From Ignavibacteriales bacterium (GTDB lineage: Bacteria; Bacteroidota; Ignavibacteria; Ignavibacteriales; Ignavibacteriaceae), in the NCBI GenBank assembly GCA_016709765.1, contig JADJMD010000013.1, forward strand, positions 558,001 to 622,000: a DNA stretch of 64,000 bases. The letters are read 5' to 3'. Below, in pieces: positions 17,162-25,599 of the stretch (position 1 is the first letter of the stretch; every line of letters begins with the position of its first letter). The position numbers were made by a program, and so were the translations under genes. The notes beneath the pieces were generated by a model, which saw only the letters and a program-made list of their open reading frames with translations, was not told the DNA's origin and searched no databases.

Positions 17162-17914
17162 ATGCTGAATGTTGATATAGAAAATATTATCCTTAACAAC
17201 AATAATACTACAAGCAGAGAACTTCTGCGCGATATAAAATTCAAGATTACTGAAAATAAAATTTATACCGTGCTTGGTAAAAATGGCAGCGGAAAATCTA
17301 CATTAATAAAATCGCTTACAGGCTTATTCAATACAGAGCTTTATAAAATAATTGGTAGCGTTTTTTGGTTTGATGAAAATATTTTTAAAATGGATTACCT
17401 TCGTTTACTTGAACTGCGTAAAAAAGAAATTAAATATGTTTTGCAGAATTTAACAAATAATTTTGATCCACTAAAAAAAATAAAATATTATTTCGAAAAC
17501 TCAGGACTTGATGCACACACTATTACAGCAAAACTAAAAGAATTTTTACTTCCTGATTATCAAACAATTTCAGATCTTCATTCGTATGAAATTAGTGGCG
17601 GAATGGCTCAGCGATTAAGTTTAATGTTAGCAATGCTATCCAATCCAAAACTTTTAATTTTAGATGAACCGACTTCAGCAATTGATTATGCAAATATTAA
17701 TTTAATAAAACTTAAACTTCTGGATTTTAAAAATGCAGGTGGTTCTGCACTAATTGTTACACAGGATATTAATTTTGCAAAAGAAGTTTCTGATAAATTA
17801 GCGTTTTTGCAGGATAATAAGCTAAGTGCTTTTGCCGAGTCAGAAATCTTCTTTAGAGATGATGAGCAAAAGTCTTACAGTGATTTTCTTAAATCCTTTA
17901 AAGTGATGCAATGA
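17162..17914 (+). CDS. ABC transporter ATP-binding protein (DppD/OppD-like)
   Basis: About 250 residues from the ATG at 17162; an upstream in-frame TTG at 17135 exists but adds residues unlike the family. Walker A is GKNGSGKST, the signature is EISGGMAQRLS, and Walker B is LLILDEPTSA. It hydrolyses ATP to drive the DppB/DppC-type permeases encoded divergently. It overlaps the second ATPase by 4 bp (ATGA). It is shorter than usual DppD (~325) and lacks the C-terminal oligopeptide-type extension with its Cys-rich iron-sulphur site. Confidence 0.9.
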   Translation: MLNVDIENIILNNNNTTSRELLRDIKFKITENKIYTVLGKNGSGKSTLIKSLTGLFNTELYKIIGSVFWFDENIFKMDYLRLLELRKKEIKYVLQNLTNNFDPLKKIKYYFENSGLDAHTITAKLKEFLLPDYQTISDLHSYEISGGMAQRLSLMLAMLSNPKLLILDEPTSAIDYANINLIKLKLLDFKNAGGSALIVTQDINFAKEVSDKLAFLQDNKLSAFAESEIFFRDDEQKSYSDFLKSFKVMQ

Positions 17915-18720
17915 ATGATATAATTCTAAACGTTGAGGATATTACTTATTCTGTAAATAAAAAAAATAATTTTTCAGGGTATGAGTCTGTTGAAATATTA
18001 AAAAACATTTCCTTTGAAGTTGAAAGAGGAAAAGTGTTGGGCATTTCAGGTCAATCCGGCAGCGGTAAATCAACACTAGCGAAAATATTAGCTGGGGTTT
18101 TTCCACAAACTTCTGGTTCGATTCAAAGGAATTTTAAAAATGATTGGAGTAAATCTTTACCAAAACCTTTGCAAATATTATTTCAAAATGATGGAGAGTT
18201 AATCAATCCATTTAGAAAAGTGAATGCTGTTTTAAACGAAGCTTATGAAATAAAATTAAAAGGAAAGAAAAATTGCACTTTAGAAATTGATCAACTTTTT
18301 TCTCGATTCAATCTAAATCCGCAATTAAAAGAACATAAAGGATCACAATTAAGCGGTGGAGAAAAGCAGCGCATTGCTCTTGCAAGAATTATTATCACTG
18401 AACCGGAGATTTTAATTTTAGATGAACCTTTTGCTTCGCAGGATGTTGAATCACAATTGAGCATTTTAAATATTATAAATAAACTTAATGAAGAACTCAA
18501 TCTTACGATTATTTGTATCTCACATGATCTTAATATTTTAAAACATTTTTCTGATAATCTTTTAATTATGTATAACGGAAAAATTGTTGAAAGCGGATTT
18601 ACCAAAAATGTGATAGAATATCCCCAAAACGAATACACGAAATTTTTACTAAGTGCTCAATATCTAAATCTTACCGAAATAGATATTCAATCCTTCCATA
18701 ATAACTATGAGCAAAACTAA
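17911..18720 (+). CDS. ABC transporter ATP-binding protein (DppF/OppF-like)
   Basis: 269 residues with Walker A GQSGSGKST, the family-typical QILFQND Q-loop region, signature LSGGEKQRIALA, Walker B ILILDEPFAS and switch His in ISHDL. The start overlaps the preceding ATPase stop (ATGA). It forms the second nucleotide-binding subunit of the peptide-type importer. The C-terminus ends shortly after YNGKIVESG and lacks the long oligopeptide-type tail, as in its partner. It overlaps the ybaK-like gene by 14 bp, so the three are one rightward transcript. Confidence 0.9.
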   Translation: MNDIILNVEDITYSVNKKNNFSGYESVEILKNISFEVERGKVLGISGQSGSGKSTLAKILAGVFPQTSGSIQRNFKNDWSKSLPKPLQILFQNDGELINPFRKVNAVLNEAYEIKLKGKKNCTLEIDQLFSRFNLNPQLKEHKGSQLSGGEKQRIALARIIITEPEILILDEPFASQDVESQLSILNIINKLNEELNLTIICISHDLNILKHFSDNLLIMYNGKIVESGFTKNVIEYPQNEYTKFLLSAQYLNLTEIDIQSFHNNYEQN

Positions 18721-19174
18721 CGCAATTAGAATCGTGGAATCACACAATGTAAAGTATGAAACAATTGCTTACCAAGTTGATGAGAATGATTTAAGCGGAG
18801 AAGTTGTTGCTTTAAAAATTGGTGCGGATCCGGATTCTGTATTTAAAACTCTTGTATGTATTGGAGATAAATCGGGGCATATTGTTTTTTGCGTTCCTGT
18901 TACTCAGGAACTAGAACTTAAAAAAGCTGCTGCGGTAAGCGGAAATAAAAAAGTTAAAATGATAAAATTTAAAGACTTGTTTCAGTTAACCGGATACATT
19001 CGCGGCGGCTGCTCTCCAATCGGAATGAAAAAACTATTCCCAACGTACATAGATGAAACCGCACAATTGTTTACTGAAATTTGTATTAGCGCGGGTGTAA
19101 GAGGAATGCAAATAAAATTAAGCTCTGAGGATTTATTAATATTCACTAATGGCGTTTACGCGGATTTGATTTGA
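18707..19174 (+). CDS. ybaK: Cys-tRNA(Pro)/Cys-tRNA(Cys) deacylase YbaK family
   Basis: A 155-residue YbaK/EbsC protein, which removes misacylated Cys from tRNA(Pro) in trans. Family signatures present: an early conserved YEVDE-like stretch (IAYQVDENDLSG), VFKTLV, LKKAAAVSGNKKVKM and the C-terminal loop GYIRGGCSPIGMKK. Length is typical (~155-160). It overlaps the ABC ATPase gene by 14 bp, but its role in translation quality control is likely unrelated to the transporter. It ends 9 bp from the convergent ispD stop. Confidence 0.92.
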   Translation: MSKTNAIRIVESHNVKYETIAYQVDENDLSGEVVALKIGADPDSVFKTLVCIGDKSGHIVFCVPVTQELELKKAAAVSGNKKVKMIKFKDLFQLTGYIRGGCSPIGMKKLFPTYIDETAQLFTEICISAGVRGMQIKLSSEDLLIFTNGVYADLI

Positions 19175-19183
19175 TTCCGCAAT

Positions 19184-19858
19184 CTAATTTTTCAACTTTT
19201 TAAATAACTCAACATCTTCCTTAGTAGTAATCTTAAAATTAAAAACTGAACCATCAACAATGTTTACTTTCTTACCACTTCTTTTTATAAGTATTGATTC
19301 ATCAGTTCCAATATAGTTTTCTTTCTCAGCAAGGGTCATTGCTTTAAATAAATCTTTATATTTGAATATTTGTGGTGTTTGCACATAATAGACTTCATCA
19401 CGATTTAAATATTCATCAACAACTTTATTCCCTTTTATAAGAGTATCTTTTGCATTGATACACACAAGTGCATTGCCTTTTTTCTTTGCTAATTTAATCG
19501 CATTAGTTAAAACTGCATCTGGTAATAAAGCTCGGGCAGCGTCGTGTACAACTATCAAATCACTTGGCTCAGCATCAGCAGAAAGAACAGCGTTGTGAAC
19601 AGAATTCTGTCTTGTTGTTCCGCCTTCGACAATAAGTGTGGCTTTGCTAATTTTAAATTTCTTTATAAGTCGTATTAAAAGATTGAAATATTCAGGTTCT
19701 GCCGAGATGATTATCGTATCAATAAACTTATTCTTTTGAAAGATTTGAAGTGTGTAAACAATTATTGGTTTGCTATTTACTTTTAAATATTGTTTAGGAG
19801 TGGCTGAGCCACTCCGTAAACCTTTTCCACCAGCGGGAATAATTGCTATTGTTGTCAT
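19184..19858 (-). CDS. ispD: 2-C-methyl-D-erythritol 4-phosphate cytidylyltransferase
   Basis: A 224-residue IspD, third step of the MEP isoprenoid pathway (MEP + CTP to CDP-ME). The nucleotide-binding motif AGGKGLRSGSATPKQYL is at the N-terminus, followed by GGTTRQNSV, VHDAARALL, KDTLI, QTPQIF and TDESILI, all family landmarks. Length is normal. The start overlaps the queA stop by 4 bp (ATGA), so the two are co-translated. No other MEP-pathway gene is in the window. Confidence 0.96.
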   Translation of the reverse strand: MTTIAIIPAGGKGLRSGSATPKQYLKVNSKPIIVYTLQIFQKNKFIDTIIISAEPEYFNLLIRLIKKFKISKATLIVEGGTTRQNSVHNAVLSADAEPSDLIVVHDAARALLPDAVLTNAIKLAKKKGNALVCINAKDTLIKGNKVVDEYLNRDEVYYVQTPQIFKYKDLFKAMTLAEKENYIGTDESILIKRSGKKVNIVDGSVFNFKITTKEDVELFKKLKN

Positions 19859-20889
19859 ACTATCATCATAGCATCGCCGTAACTTAAAAAGCGATACTTA
19901 TCTTTTAGTGCTTTCTTGTATGCTTTCATTATCACTTCAGTATCACCAAGTGCACTTGCAAGCATCAGCAAAGTTGATTCCGGCGAATGAAAATTTGTGA
20001 TAAGCTTTTGTGTAATATGAAATACGTGAGGTGGATAAATAAATTTATCGGTCCAGCCTCGTCCGGGTTTTAGGAAGCCATCAGCAGTTGTGCTTGTTTC
20101 TAAAGCACGACAAGCGCTTGTACCTACTACAATAATATTATGTTTAGCGTGCATTGCCTTGTTCACAACGTCTGATGTATGTGCAGATATTTCATAATAC
20201 TCAGAATCCATTTTATGTTTGGTTAAATCTTCAACCTCAACAGGTCTAAAAGTTCCTAAGCCTATATGAAGAATTACAGGAACAATATGAATTCCTTTCT
20301 TCTCAATTTTTTCAAGCAGCTTTGTTGTAAAATGCAGACCTGCTGTAGGAGCAGCAACAGCACCATCAACTTTTGCATAAACTGTTTGATAGTTTTCTTT
20401 ATCCTTTGGTTCAGGATCACGTTTTATATAAGGAGGAAGTGGCGTTAATCCAATTTTTTCAACTGCCTGAAACACGTTCCCAGGCTGATTAAATCGAACC
20501 GTCCTGCCTCTTGATGTTGTATTATCAATTACCTCACACCAAAGGTTGTTATCAAAATAGATTTTGTTGCCAATCCTAACCTTTCTTGCAGGGTCAACAA
20601 TTACATCCCAGATACAATCGTCTTTATTTAGTTCTCTTAAAAGAAAAACTTCAATCTTAGCCTGAGTTTTTTCTTTCTTTCCAAACAATCTTGCCTGAAA
20701 CACTCTTGTTTCGTTTACAACAAGTACATCACCTTTTTCCATATAATCAATCACATCAGTAAACTTTTTATCTTCCATCTCGCCGGTTTCTTTATGAACA
20801 ACCAATAATTTTGATTTATCACGCGGACTAACCGGGTACTTTGCAATGGCAGTTTTTGGCAAGTTATACTTGAAATCTGATAGCTTCAT
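19855..20889 (-). CDS. queA: S-adenosylmethionine:tRNA ribosyltransferase-isomerase
   Basis: A 344-residue QueA that transfers and isomerises the ribosyl part of AdoMet onto 7-aminomethyl-7-deazaguanine in tRNA, forming epoxyqueuosine. Landmarks: KLSDFKYNLPKTAIAKYPV, DVLVVNETRVFQARLFGKK, PAPTAGLHFT-like AAPTAGLHFT, HIGLGTFRPV and a C-terminal TNFHSPESTLLMLASA. Length is typical. It starts 118 bp downstream of ppdK, separated by an inverted-repeat element, and overlaps ispD. queC and queF lie at 38.8-39.9 kb. Confidence 0.97.
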   Translation of the reverse strand: MKLSDFKYNLPKTAIAKYPVSPRDKSKLLVVHKETGEMEDKKFTDVIDYMEKGDVLVVNETRVFQARLFGKKEKTQAKIEVFLLRELNKDDCIWDVIVDPARKVRIGNKIYFDNNLWCEVIDNTTSRGRTVRFNQPGNVFQAVEKIGLTPLPPYIKRDPEPKDKENYQTVYAKVDGAVAAPTAGLHFTTKLLEKIEKKGIHIVPVILHIGLGTFRPVEVEDLTKHKMDSEYYEISAHTSDVVNKAMHAKHNIIVVGTSACRALETSTTADGFLKPGRGWTDKFIYPPHVFHITQKLITNFHSPESTLLMLASALGDTEVIMKAYKKALKDKYRFLSYGDAMMIV

Positions 20890-20928
20890 TTATCTCTACC
20901 TTCTCTTATTATTTTAATTTTCACTTTA

Positions 20929-20994
20929 TCATCCAGAGCGAAGCTTAAATTTACCTGAACAAAAGATTCCTCTTCACTTCGCTCTTGGGAATGA
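20929..20994. repeat. Degenerate intergenic inverted repeat between ppdK and queA
   Basis: Left arm TCATCCAGAGCGAAG (20929-20943) pairs with the right end CTTCGCTCTTGGGAATGA (20977-20994), allowing a short insertion. The outer TCATTCC-type end matches the other GTCATTCC elements of this window. It would form a hairpin in the ppdK-queA intergenic RNA. Confidence 0.6.
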
Positions 20995-21007
20995 CTTATG
21001 AAATTAT

Positions 21008-23830
21008 TTATTTCTTCTTAGATACTTTTTTCTTTACTACAACTTTCTTTTTAGGTGCAGCTTTTTTTGCAACTGTTTTTTTAGATGAAGCTTTAGCAGG
21101 TTTTGCTTTCTTCATATCTTTAACAGCAGCTTGTGCCGCTGCTAATCTTGCAATCGGAACCCGGAATGGTGAACAGCTTACATAATTCAATCCGATTTTA
21201 TGACAGAACTCAACTGATCTTGGTTCACCACCATGCTCGCCACAAATACCGATCTTTAAATCCGGTCTTGTACCGCGTCCGCCTTCAACAGCAATTTCCA
21301 TCAACTTCCCAATTGCCTCTTGATCAATTGATTGGAAAGGATCTTCTGGTAAAATTTTCTTTTCAAGATATTCAGGTAAAAATCCACCTATATCATCACG
21401 GGAAAATCCAAATCCCATTTGAGTAAGATCATTTGTACCGAATGAAAAGAACTGTGCTGTTTCGGCAATTTTATCAGCTGTTAAACATGCACGTGGAATT
21501 TCAATCATTGTTCCTGTTAAATGAGCAATTTTCTTTAATCCAAATTTTGCACAAACTTCGGTATGAACTCTTGTTACTATTTCATACTGATGATTGATTT
21601 CATTTACATGGCAAGTAACAGGAATCATTATTTCTGGAAAAGGTTTCTTTCCTTCTTGTAATAATTCTGCCGTTGCTTCAAATATAGCACGAATCTGCAT
21701 CTCAGAAATTTCAGGATAAGTAATTCCCAATCGCACACCACGGTGTCCCATCATAGGATTATTTTCGTGAAGTGCATCAGCACGTTTATTTAATTCTTCA
21801 AGTGATATTCCAAGACTTGAAGCAAGTTTTTCTCTTTCATCAACTCTTGTTGGAACAAATTCATGAAGCGGTGGATCAAGTGTTCTGAATGTTACAGGGT
21901 ATCCATCCATTGCAGCCATTGTTCCTTTTACGTCGTGCTTTACATGTGGAAATAATTCATCCAATGCTGCTTTTCTTTCAGCAAGAGTGTTAGAGTGAAT
22001 CATCTTACGAAGTTTGAATAATGGTTCTTCAGAATTTTTTCCATAGAACATATGCTCTGTTCTAAAAAGTCCGATACCTTCAGCGCCGAATGCTCTTGCA
22101 CGTGCTGCGTCTTCAGGAGTATCCGCATTTGTTCTAACTCTTAATTTTCTAACATCATCACACAACTTCATAAATAATTGGAAATCTGGATTTTCTTCAG
22201 CAGCTTTAATCATTGGCAATTCGCCTAAGTAAACAGTTCCTTTAGATCCGTTTAATGTAAGCCAATCACCTTCTTTAATTGTAACATCACCTACAGTAAA
22301 ATATTTTTCATTGTAATTCATTTTAATAGTACCTGCACCAACGATACAGCATTTGCCCCAACCACGAGCAACAAGTGCAGCGTGCGAAGTCATTCCACCA
22401 CGAGCAGTTAAAATTGCTTGTGCAGAACGCATTCCTTCAATGTCTTCCGGATTTGTTTCTTCACGAACAAGAATTACTTTTTTACCATCTTTTGCCCATG
22501 CAACAGCATCATTAGCAGAAAAAACAACTTGTCCTGATGCGCCGCCTGGCCCAGCAGGTAATCCTTTTGCAACCGCCTTTGTTGTAATTTCAACAGCAGG
22601 ATCAATAATTGGGTGAAGTAATTCATCAAGCTGTGAAGGTTGAACGCGCATAACAGCTTCTTCTTTTGTGATAATTTTTTCTTTGTACATATCAAGAGCC
22701 ATCTTTACAGCTGCAGGTCCATTTCTTTTTCCTACACGGCACTGTAACATATAAAGTGTACCATCCTGTATTGTAAACTCAACATCAAGCATATCGTGAT
22801 AATGTCTTTCTAACATTCTCTGGATGATGTGTAACTCCATATATGTTTTTGGCATTGCTGTTTCAAGTGATTCAAGGTGTTCTGTATGTTCACTCTTGCC
22901 AACTTCATTAATTGGATTTGGAGTTCTGATTCCAGCAACAACATCTTCACCCTGTGCGTTTGTTAGCCATTCACCATAAAAATAATTTTCTCCAGTTGCA
23001 GGGTTTCGAGTAAACGCGACACCGGTTGCAGAAGTATCACCCATATTTCCAAATACCATTGATTGAACGTTAACTGCTGTTCCCCATTCATCAGGAATTC
23101 CTTCTATTTTTCTGTAAGAGATAGCACGTTTGCCCATCCAGCTTTGGAATACAGCAGAAACAGCACCCCAAAGTTGTTCCATTGGATCTTCAGGAAAAGG
23201 TTTTCCTAAAACTTCCTGAACTTTTGCTTTGTAGATTTCGATTAGTTCTTTTAAATCATCGGCTGTTAAATCTGTATCAGCTTTAGCTCCGCGAGCTTCT
23301 TTCATATTGTGAAGCTCTTTTTCTAATTGCTGTCTAACGCCCTTACCTTCTTCTGGTTCGATGCCGGCAGCTTTTTCCATAACAACATCACTGTACATTT
23401 GGATTAAGCGGCGATGTGAATCATAAACAAATCTTGGGTTACCTGTTTTTTTAATGAGTGCTTCTCGAGTTTGGTTATTTAGGCCTGCGTTCAGAATTGT
23501 TTCCATCATACCTGGCATAGAAGCACGTGCCCCTGAACGAATTGATAGTAACAATGGATTTTCTAAATCACCAAACTTAGCACCCATTTGCTTTTCAACT
23601 TTTGCAAGAGCATCTTTAACTTGTTTTTCAAGTTCTTTAGGATATTTTTTCTTGTTCTTGTAGTATGCCGTACATACTTCTGTGGTTATTGTAAATCCTG
23701 CAGGTACAGGGAGTCCAATGTTAACCATCTCTGCAAGATTAGCACCTTTACCACCAAGCAGCGATTTCATTTCTGATTTACCCTCGGCTTTTTTACCGCC
23801 AAAGTAGTAAACATATTTTGTTTGAGCCAT
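21008..23830 (-). CDS. ppdK: Pyruvate, phosphate dikinase with Lys/Ala-rich tail
   Basis: 940 residues. It reversibly converts pyruvate, ATP and phosphate to PEP, AMP and pyrophosphate. The ATP-grasp domain starts at YVYYFGGKKAEGKSEMKSLL; the swivelling domain has the phospho-His motif GGMTSHAALVARGWGK near 455; the C-terminal TIM barrel carries GTNDLTQM and the catalytic Cys in GICGEHGGEP. The canonical enzyme (~875-900 residues) is complete. An extra ~33-residue tail rich in Lys, Ala and Pro follows, histone-H1-like and not part of the fold. It lies 48 bp after lpxK in the leftward run. Its presence suggests PEP/pyruvate cycling or pyrophosphate-linked glycolysis. Confidence 0.97.
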   Translation of the reverse strand: MAQTKYVYYFGGKKAEGKSEMKSLLGGKGANLAEMVNIGLPVPAGFTITTEVCTAYYKNKKKYPKELEKQVKDALAKVEKQMGAKFGDLENPLLLSIRSGARASMPGMMETILNAGLNNQTREALIKKTGNPRFVYDSHRRLIQMYSDVVMEKAAGIEPEEGKGVRQQLEKELHNMKEARGAKADTDLTADDLKELIEIYKAKVQEVLGKPFPEDPMEQLWGAVSAVFQSWMGKRAISYRKIEGIPDEWGTAVNVQSMVFGNMGDTSATGVAFTRNPATGENYFYGEWLTNAQGEDVVAGIRTPNPINEVGKSEHTEHLESLETAMPKTYMELHIIQRMLERHYHDMLDVEFTIQDGTLYMLQCRVGKRNGPAAVKMALDMYKEKIITKEEAVMRVQPSQLDELLHPIIDPAVEITTKAVAKGLPAGPGGASGQVVFSANDAVAWAKDGKKVILVREETNPEDIEGMRSAQAILTARGGMTSHAALVARGWGKCCIVGAGTIKMNYNEKYFTVGDVTIKEGDWLTLNGSKGTVYLGELPMIKAAEENPDFQLFMKLCDDVRKLRVRTNADTPEDAARARAFGAEGIGLFRTEHMFYGKNSEEPLFKLRKMIHSNTLAERKAALDELFPHVKHDVKGTMAAMDGYPVTFRTLDPPLHEFVPTRVDEREKLASSLGISLEELNKRADALHENNPMMGHRGVRLGITYPEISEMQIRAIFEATAELLQEGKKPFPEIMIPVTCHVNEINHQYEIVTRVHTEVCAKFGLKKIAHLTGTMIEIPRACLTADKIAETAQFFSFGTNDLTQMGFGFSRDDIGGFLPEYLEKKILPEDPFQSIDQEAIGKLMEIAVEGGRGTRPDLKIGICGEHGGEPRSVEFCHKIGLNYVSCSPFRVPIARLAAAQAAVKDMKKAKPAKASSKKTVAKKAAPKKKVVVKKKVSKKK

Positions 23831-23878
23831 ATAGTCCTTTCCTTCGTTCTAAGATTTTCTATTAAATCAATCTATTAT

Positions 23879-24934
23879 TTACGAAGCATTATTTAGTTTA
23901 TTAATTAAATACTGTTTGAATGATTCTTCACCATCCATACACAAGTTTATTTTTAGATAAAATATTTCAATATCATCAAGTTCTCTTTTAAATCTAGAAA
24001 GCTTTACCGCATCTTTTTCAGTGGTTACAACTGAGTGAGAATTAGTTTTATAAAATGCATTTCTTATTTGCTGTACTTCTTTTAATGTGTAGTTCTTGTG
24101 ATCTCTAAAAACCAGTTGATTCTGTGTATTAACATGAACTTTATTTAATACATTTAGAAAAGATGCCGGGTTAGCTATTCCAGAAACAACTAAACTTTCC
24201 TGTCCTTTAAAGTCATCAATATTATATTCGATTTTTCTCATCACATCAACAAAGTTTATTGCTTTATAATATGCGGTGAAGATTGTTTTCCCTTCAAAAT
24301 GATTTTTCATTTCAGAATTAATTTCTTCTCTATCAAGAAATTTTCTGTTAAGGATAATAGCGTCAGCTCTTTTGAGTGAATCGAATCCTTCTCTTAAATC
24401 ACCCGCCGGCAAAAGATTGTGTAAAAAATAATTCTTGCTATTCACAAAGCTCTGATCAATAACTACAAGATCAACTTCACGTGCAATCCATCTATGCTGA
24501 AATGCATCATCTAAAACTATTGAATCGATTCCTGTTTCATCAATTAACCTTTTTGCACCTTTAACGCGATTTTCAGAAACTGCTGCAGCAACTTTACACT
24601 CTAAAGCAGTATGATAAATTTCATCACCGCACTCTTCAACAGGAGTTAAAATTTCATTTCCTTTAGAAACCAGTTTATATCCACTTGATTTTCTTCCGTA
24701 ACCTCTGCTTAAAACTCCAACTTTGTAGCCGGATTTTATTAATAAGTTAGAAATATAAATTACAAGCGGTGTTTTACCAGATCCGCCTACATTTATGTTC
24801 CCAATGGAAATGACTTTTGCGTTTACTTTTTCAGTTTTTAAAACAGATTTATCAAAGAACAAATTTCTGATAGAAATTATAAACCCATAAAGAAAAACAA
24901 ATGGGCTTAATATTATTTTTAAAACTTTCACCAA
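23879..24934 (-). CDS. lpxK: Tetraacyldisaccharide 4'-kinase
   Basis: A 351-residue LpxK that phosphorylates the 4' position of the lipid A disaccharide at the inner membrane. The P-loop is in SIGNINVGGSGKTP near 50, with an N-terminal membrane-associating helix (IILSPFVFLYGFIISIRNL). Further landmarks are GVLSRGYGR, DEIYHTALE, DDAFQHRWIAREVDLVV and TTEKDAVKL. The frame opens with TTG GTG (24934-24929) and no ATG is available, so translation starts at a non-ATG codon. It is 8 bp downstream of the acyltransferase and continues the lpxB cluster. Confidence 0.96.
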   Translation of the reverse strand: MVKVLKIILSPFVFLYGFIISIRNLFFDKSVLKTEKVNAKVISIGNINVGGSGKTPLVIYISNLLIKSGYKVGVLSRGYGRKSSGYKLVSKGNEILTPVEECGDEIYHTALECKVAAAVSENRVKGAKRLIDETGIDSIVLDDAFQHRWIAREVDLVVIDQSFVNSKNYFLHNLLPAGDLREGFDSLKRADAIILNRKFLDREEINSEMKNHFEGKTIFTAYYKAINFVDVMRKIEYNIDDFKGQESLVVSGIANPASFLNVLNKVHVNTQNQLVFRDHKNYTLKEVQQIRNAFYKTNSHSVVTTEKDAVKLSRFKRELDDIEIFYLKINLCMDGEESFKQYLINKLNNAS

Positions 24935-24942
24935 ATCAGTAC

Positions 24943-25599
24943 TTAAAATTTTTCAGCTTCTTTTTGAAGCTCATTTATTTTTTTTTCACACTCATCAATA
25001 ACATTTGAAGTTTCATCATAACTTAATTTCGAATCAATATAAAGTGGATCCGAATAAATTACTTTTACATTTGAGAATGGATTTGGAATCTGAAATTTAT
25101 CCCAGCTTTTTAATTTCTTTTTAGATTTAATTCCAATCCCGATTAACACAATAGGAACTCCGCTTTTTTTTGCTGTAATAACCGCTCCAGCTTTAAACTT
25201 ATGTTCAGGTCCACGTGGTCCATCCGGTGTTATAGCAATTGAGTAACCATTTTTTGCGTGATCAATCATAATTCCAAGTGCGACATCGCCGCCTTTACTG
25301 CTTGATCCGCGTACGACTTTATACTTCCAATGTTTTAATTGCTTAGCAAGCAAATCACCATCTTTACTTTTACTTGTAAGGGCAGCAAAACCATCATTTC
25401 TGTGTAAGAACCAAGGCATCAACATAGTACCATGCCAAAATGCTAAAACATAATGTTGATTTTTTTTTCTAAGTTCTTCAACAACTTTTTTATTTGTGTA
25501 ACTAACGCGCAAAGTTTTGCATAATGCATCAAGGCTGTGCTTTAGAAGATAACTGCCCAAAAACCTTAATGTATCTTGTTTAACTTGCTTTGTGTTCAT
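24943..25599 (-). CDS. Lysophospholipid acyltransferase family protein (DUF374)
   Basis: A 218-residue protein of the DUF374/COG2121 group. The acyltransferase core motifs are AFWHGTMLMPW (HxxxM-type catalytic His) and ITPDGPRGPEHKFKAGAV (PDGPRG substrate loop), then GVPIVLIGI. This family is related to lipid A acyltransferases, and this copy sits between lpxB and lpxK, so a role in lipid A or glycerolipid acylation is inferred. The start overlaps the lpxB end by 20 bp. It is short for an LpxL/LpxM enzyme (about 300 residues) and lacks their N-terminal membrane helix. Confidence 0.88.
   Translation of the reverse strand: MNTKQVKQDTLRFLGSYLLKHSLDALCKTLRVSYTNKKVVEELRKKNQHYVLAFWHGTMLMPWFLHRNDGFAALTSKSKDGDLLAKQLKHWKYKVVRGSSSKGGDVALGIMIDHAKNGYSIAITPDGPRGPEHKFKAGAVITAKKSGVPIVLIGIGIKSKKKLKSWDKFQIPNPFSNVKVIYSDPLYIDSKLSYDETSNVIDECEKKINELQKEAEKF

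Noticed and set aside
20985..21185. Plus-strand hydrophobic ORF over the end of ppdK
   Set aside because: It is the antisense of the Lys-rich tail, where AAA/AAG codons read as Phe and Leu.
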